Source of the DNA: RGIG3701 sp031553595
Lineage (GTDB): Bacteria; Planctomycetota; Planctomycetia; Pirellulales; Thermoguttaceae
DNA: 64,000 nucleotides
Reading direction: 5' to 3'
NCBI GenBank assembly: GCA_031553595.1
Contig: JAVBLI010000016.1
Location: 1-64,000, forward strand
Made by a program: the position numbers and the translations under genes. The notes under the pieces are model-generated. The model worked only from the letters and a program-made list of their open reading frames with translations. It was not told the DNA's origin and searched no databases. The first letter of the stretch is position 1. Each line of letters opens with the position of its first letter. Below, piece by piece: positions 60,216 through 64,000 of this stretch.

Positions 60216-61457
60216 ATGAAAAAAATAATCGTTTTTGTTTCCCTGCTGGCGATTTTCGCGGCGGCGGAAGTATTTTCGCAAGGTTTTAATGCCACCCCGC
60301 CGGCGGCAGCGCCCGGTGTGGCGCCGGTAAACACCCCAGCGGATCCGACCGCGACTCCCCCGGCGGGAATGGCGCCCGCTGGCGTCCAGCCTTCCACCGC
60401 GGTGCCGGTGTCTCCGAAAGAAGCCGGTTTTAATCAGCAATACACGCAACTGCTGCAGTACGGGAACCGGATCAGCGAACTCCAGACAGAGTACCGCACC
60501 GCCAACCAGCAGCGTCAATTCGCGATCCTGCAGGAGTCCAAAACCATTTACCAGAAAACGCGGGCGCTGTTCGACGAAATGTCGATCACGGCCCTGGAGC
60601 TTTACAAAAAAGACAAAGTGCGTGGAAACGCGAACCTGAACACCTTTTTGATCGACATGGTTTACGCCTTTTTCCAGCAGGACGATTATGAGCAGGCGTA
60701 CATGCTGGCGCACATGCTGTGGCAGGATAATTTGCATCTGAAGTATCCGGAACTGATGGAGCTTACGGGAGTGGCCGCGTACATGGTGGGCTTTTTCTCG
60801 CCCACGGCGGAGATGTGTTTCGAGAGGGCGAAAAGAGCGGGGCAGCTGTCAGAAAACGGTGAGCGTCTGGCTCGTAATATCCCCTATTATAAGACGGCCT
60901 TCGCCGCGGAAGAGGCACTGCGAAAAGCCGAGAAAGAAGCGAACGACCTGCCGGTGGTGGTGATCAAAACAAATAAAGGAGATATCACCGTGGAGCTTTT
61001 CGAAAATGAAGCGCCGAACACTGTGGCCAACTTCATTTCGCTGGTGCAAAAGGGTTTTTATGACGGCCTGACGTTCCACCGCGTGCTGCCGGAATTCGTC
61101 ATCCAGGGCGGCTGTCCGAAAGGTGACGGCACGGGCGGCCCCGGGTACGCCATTAAATGTGAAACGGACCGCCCGAATGCCCGCAAACATTTTCGCGGCT
61201 CGCTGAGCATGGCCCATGCCGGAAAAGACACCGGCGGCTCCCAGTTCTTCATCTGTCTGGCGCCGATCGAACATCTGGACACAAAACACACCGTTTTCGG
61301 GCGCGTCATCGGCGACATGGGCACACTGGCCAAGCTGAATCGCGTGGATCCGCAGAACCCCACGCCAGGCGTGGAGGCGGACGTGATCCTGAAAATGGAA
61401 GTGGTGCGCAAACGCCCGGGGAAAGAGTATAAACCCGAAACGATTCCCGCGCGGTAA
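60216..61457 (+). CDS. Secreted cyclophilin-type peptidyl-prolyl isomerase
   Basis: A 413-residue exported protein with the same build as its upstream paralogue: signal peptide, Pro/Ala linker, helical TPR-like region (about 70-250), and a cyclophilin domain with the active-site FHRVLPEFVIQGG (Arg289), GSLSMAHAGKDTGGSQFFICLAP. It should catalyse cis-trans proline isomerisation in the envelope. AGGAG lies 8 nt before ATG 60216. Tandem duplicate of 58716-60125. Confidence 0.9.
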   Translation: MKKIIVFVSLLAIFAAAEVFSQGFNATPPAAAPGVAPVNTPADPTATPPAGMAPAGVQPSTAVPVSPKEAGFNQQYTQLLQYGNRISELQTEYRTANQQRQFAILQESKTIYQKTRALFDEMSITALELYKKDKVRGNANLNTFLIDMVYAFFQQDDYEQAYMLAHMLWQDNLHLKYPELMELTGVAAYMVGFFSPTAEMCFERAKRAGQLSENGERLARNIPYYKTAFAAEEALRKAEKEANDLPVVVIKTNKGDITVELFENEAPNTVANFISLVQKGFYDGLTFHRVLPEFVIQGGCPKGDGTGGPGYAIKCETDRPNARKHFRGSLSMAHAGKDTGGSQFFICLAPIEHLDTKHTVFGRVIGDMGTLAKLNRVDPQNPTPGVEADVILKMEVVRKRPGKEYKPETIPAR

Positions 61458-61817
61458 GTGTGACACGGGGGAAATCCTGCTGCGGGAATGCTGCCGCGGT
61501 GTTTCAAAAAATGAAAAAGAGCAGGCTGCGGGTTTTCCACTCGCGGCCTGTTCCCGTTCCGCTGCCGCCGTTTTTTGGAAAACCACCGCTGGCGAAACGA
61601 CGAATATCGACGAAACGGCACGTGATAGACTCACGTCACTTGAAAATTCCGCTTCCTAAATGTTTGGAAGCCGCATTTCCCGAAAGGTAATCGGCCTGGG
61701 AAAACTCAACCGTTCCCAGTATAAATCCTCCCCCCATGCTTGAAACGGAAGGGGAAATGTGGTATGAATAAATATAATATAATATTATTATGTATATTTC
61801 TTATCTCGGGTGTTAAA
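61458..61817. other. Non-coding gap with imperfect hairpin
   Basis: Holds an imperfect hairpin CAGGC-T-GCG..CGC-G-GCCTG (about 61521-61552) and an AT-rich tract (61764-61800) that is probably the promoter and leader of the next gene. No gene called. Confidence 0.5.
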
Positions 61818-63464
61818 ATGAAACCGGTACATCATCACGCGTTATTTTCAGCGGGCCGGGTGGTTTTCGCGTGCCTGTTTCTTTTTTTGTTGTCCGCGGG
61901 CATGTGTTTTTCAGAGGGAACGGATGCGGAGCCGGACGATTTCGAAATTTCTTTGCCGCCGGAGGTGGAATTCTTTTCGCCGGAACTGTCGGATAATACG
62001 GATCTGATTCTGGAGCCGTTTTTCCCTGGCGGGGGAGGGGAGTCCGATGAATATCCGGAGGGCGAGGAAACGCCGCTGCCGCCGCTGGCCTCCATGCAGG
62101 AATTTTGGGAGAGCAAAAACCTTTCCTTGTCCACGCGCGAAACATTTTATGACGGCACGGCATTTCAGCCGCTGGAATCTTCGGTGCTGCCCAAGCTTTT
62201 TTATGAGTTGAGCGAGGCGCCGCCGCAGTATTTGTGGGCGTGGGCCAGGCCTGGCGAGGAGCTGGCGGATTTTGAAACGCTTTCCCGGCCGCAGCGGACC
62301 GCTGCGCGTTTCGAATTATATCATGTCACGGGGACGCTGAAATCCATCCGCGAGGTGCCACTGCCGAAAGAGCTGTTTTACACGCTGCGCCAGATGAGAA
62401 AATACTGGATCGTGCAGATGGAACTGGCGGACGGGCGGACGGTGGAGATGTACAGCCTGCGGGTGCCTCGGGCGTTTCAGCCGCGGAAAGGGGTTCTGCC
62501 GCCGGGAATGCAGGATATGCGCGTCGGGGCGTATGCCGTCCTGATGAAGCTGGGGAGGGGAGAGCCGCCGCTGATTTACATGCTTACGCACCGGCTGGAG
62601 TATTACCCGGATAATTTTCTCGGAAACCGCGGAATGGATTACGGGCTTTTTGATGACCTGGATCGGCAGCCGCTGAATCCGCAGGAGATGCGCTCGCGGA
62701 CGGCGGATATTCGCTTGGGTGTGCATAACCGGGAATGTTTTTATCGCCTGCTGTACTGCGTTTCCAACATTCCTCGGAAAGACTTAAAGCAGCATTCCGT
62801 GGAGGTGCTTCTTGAGTCGCCGGCCGACCGCCTCACGCCGGACGGAAAATACAGTCACCCGTTGCCGCTGTTTCAGAGACCGGTGGATGAGCGTGGAAAT
62901 TATTTTCTGATCCGCGGAACGGCGAAAGAAGTCCTTTCCATCCGCGTGGAGGAGGAGGATATCATCGAGCGTTTCGGCATCACCGGGTATTATCAGATGG
63001 CGATTTTCACGGCCGAGACGGGGGATAACCCGCTGTTTATCATGGTGACGGAACTGCCGGAGGGGATGAAGCCGGGGCATGATTCGGATTACTCGGTGGA
63101 CGTGACCGTGCCGGCGTTTTTCTTTAATACCTGGGGATATTCCAGCCGAAACGAGGAAGGAAAACGTGTAAAACGCCTCACGCCGCTGCTGATGGGGGGA
63201 AAGCCGATTTTTACGCCGCGGCAAGAACCCATTCGCGCCCGCTGGATTGAAATGCTGCTGGCGATTTTTGTTGCCGGCGGGATTTTAGGGCTGGGATTTC
63301 TGCTGCTTTACTCGGAACGGAAAGAGCAGGCCCTGCGGAAAAAACTGCTGCGTTCGCGCGGTCTGCCGGAAGGGGAAGTGCTGGATGAAACGAAATTTGA
63401 CCGCACCGGATACCCGGATTTCACTCGCTGGGGCGAAGACGCGGCGGATGATAAAAAACCGTGA
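61818..63464 (+). CDS. Exported single-anchor membrane protein, unknown
   Basis: A 548-residue protein with a signal peptide (VVFACLFLFLLSAGMCFS), an acidic linker, a large beta-rich exported region with repeated LxxYP and VTG elements (FELYHVTGTLKSIREVPLPKELF; NYFLIRGTAKEVLSIRVEEEDI), one TM near the C terminus (WIEMLLAIFVAGGILGLGFLLLY) and a short charged cytosolic tail. Starts at 61764 or 61740 are also open; 61764 has AAGGGG upstream, but its codons lie in the AT-rich tract and would spoil the signal peptide. Family not recognised. Confidence 0.7.
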   Translation: MKPVHHHALFSAGRVVFACLFLFLLSAGMCFSEGTDAEPDDFEISLPPEVEFFSPELSDNTDLILEPFFPGGGGESDEYPEGEETPLPPLASMQEFWESKNLSLSTRETFYDGTAFQPLESSVLPKLFYELSEAPPQYLWAWARPGEELADFETLSRPQRTAARFELYHVTGTLKSIREVPLPKELFYTLRQMRKYWIVQMELADGRTVEMYSLRVPRAFQPRKGVLPPGMQDMRVGAYAVLMKLGRGEPPLIYMLTHRLEYYPDNFLGNRGMDYGLFDDLDRQPLNPQEMRSRTADIRLGVHNRECFYRLLYCVSNIPRKDLKQHSVEVLLESPADRLTPDGKYSHPLPLFQRPVDERGNYFLIRGTAKEVLSIRVEEEDIIERFGITGYYQMAIFTAETGDNPLFIMVTELPEGMKPGHDSDYSVDVTVPAFFFNTWGYSSRNEEGKRVKRLTPLLMGGKPIFTPRQEPIRARWIEMLLAIFVAGGILGLGFLLLYSERKEQALRKKLLRSRGLPEGEVLDETKFDRTGYPDFTRWGEDAADDKKP

Positions 63465-63512
63465 AAAACGGCGTATTTTTACTTTTAACGGAACGATTTA
63501 TTTGAGGATTTA

Positions 63513-64000
63513 ATGAAACGGGCTAAAATTTCGATTATCGGTGCGGGGAATGTGGGCGCGACCACGGCGCACTGGTGTGCGTCGCGCGAACTGGGAGACG
63601 TGGTGCTGCTGGACATTCCGGCGGTGGAGAACATGCCGGCGGGAAAAGCGCTGGATCTTTTTCAGGCGTCTCCGATTTTCGGTTTTGACGCGAAGATCAC
63701 GGGCACCACGGATTACGTGGACACGGCGGACAGTGACGTGGTGGTGATCACGGCGGGCATCGCGCGGAAGCCGGGCATGAGCCGGGATGATCTGCTGGCC
63801 ACGAATGCGAAAATCGTGGGTTCCGTGGCGGAGGAAGTGGCGAAAACCAGTCCGGACGCGTTCATCATCGTGGTCAGTAATCCGCTGGACGCCATGGTGC
63901 AGCGGGTGCTTCAGGTGACGGGCTTCCCGCCGCACCGCGTGATGGGGCAGGCTGGCGTGCTGGACACCGCGCGGTTCCGGGCTTTCATCGCCATGGAGCT
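63513..64000 (+). CDS. mdh: Malate dehydrogenase (partial, right edge)
   Basis: The first 162 residues of an LDH/MDH-fold enzyme oxidising malate with NAD+. ISIIGAGNVGATTAHW binds the dinucleotide; LLDIPAVENMPAGKALDLFQASP and VVVITAGIARKPGMSRDDLL match the Chloroflexus-type (LDH-like) malate dehydrogenases, with VSNPLDAMVQRVLQVTGFPPHRVMGQAGVLDTARF. The Asp after the strand in LLDIP indicates NAD preference. GAGGA lies 5 nt before the ATG. Runs off the window. Confidence 0.95.
   Translation, partial: MKRAKISIIGAGNVGATTAHWCASRELGDVVLLDIPAVENMPAGKALDLFQASPIFGFDAKITGTTDYVDTADSDVVVITAGIARKPGMSRDDLLATNAKIVGSVAEEVAKTSPDAFIIVVSNPLDAMVQRVLQVTGFPPHRVMGQAGVLDTARFRAFIAME

Noticed and set aside
1..64000. 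CRISPR arrays, rRNA genes and intact tRNA genes
   Set aside because: No regularly spaced 20-40 bp direct repeats with unique spacers, no rRNA-like sequence, and only one incomplete tRNA half seen by reading both strands.

Overview
The window looks like part of a Planctomycetota chromosome (about 55% GC), probably a Pirellulales-type lineage. The grounds are protein architecture only: an oversized signal peptidase I with a zinc ribbon and a very large insertion, a Lgt with an internal PDZ-like domain, a planctomycete-style type IV pilin-like protein, an exosortase beside a Wzc-type tyrosine kinase, several PQQ-like beta-propeller proteins, and a GYF-domain membrane protein. No rRNA gene or intact tRNA gene is present to confirm this.

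Positions 1 to about 17,037 are the replication and early-control half of a prophage or similar integrative element that continues past the left edge. About twenty tightly packed minus-strand genes, many with 1-4 bp stop/start overlaps, encode a primase-polymerase/helicase, RusA resolvase, SF2 helicase, a MazG/Nmad-like protein, a DUF669 single-strand-binding-like protein, a Sak4-like recombinase, a compact ATP-dependent DNA ligase, two sigma-like proteins, an HTH protein and a BRO-type antirepressor. The control region at 13.9-14.3 kb (RHH repressor-like gene, antisense small-RNA candidate, antirepressor) resembles the arc-sar-ant immunity switch of phage P22. Beyond it on the plus strand are a GYF-domain protein and an AT-rich cargo pair of membrane proteins. 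The element ends at a tRNA 3' half (CAT anticodon loop onward) followed by the tRNA's own terminator, a typical attachment-site scar. No integrase or structural genes are visible.

Positions 17.3-18.7 kb form a small transition zone: a GIY-YIG-like protein, an IS1595-family element, and the 3' remnant of a four-helix-bundle (23S IVP) gene cut at the IS end.

From 18.8 kb on is core chromosome. Region by region: envelope and processing genes (ApbE, HEAT-like secreted protein, GNAT, S41 protease, Lgt, then a minus-strand lepB-lptB-walJ-like cluster); a MacAB-type efflux operon; pyruvate phosphate dikinase; ferredoxin-nitroreductase; an ABC substrate-binding protein with a giant beta-propeller membrane protein; class II DAHP synthase with mannose-1-phosphate guanylyltransferase; a second propeller protein; the pilin-like gene with a strong promoter; a ROK kinase, Wzc-like kinase and exosortase (exopolysaccharide and surface-protein export); SbcD; a zinc-ribbon protein; a 3-hydroxyisobutyrate-dehydrogenase-like enzyme; two secreted cyclophilins; a membrane protein; and the start of malate dehydrogenase.

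The intergenic spaces carry two unusual repeat classes. One is degenerate tandem repeats with a strict 7-bp period, often in two inverted arms. The other is large hairpin-rich palindromic elements, of which two are clearly copies of each other in convergent gene gaps.
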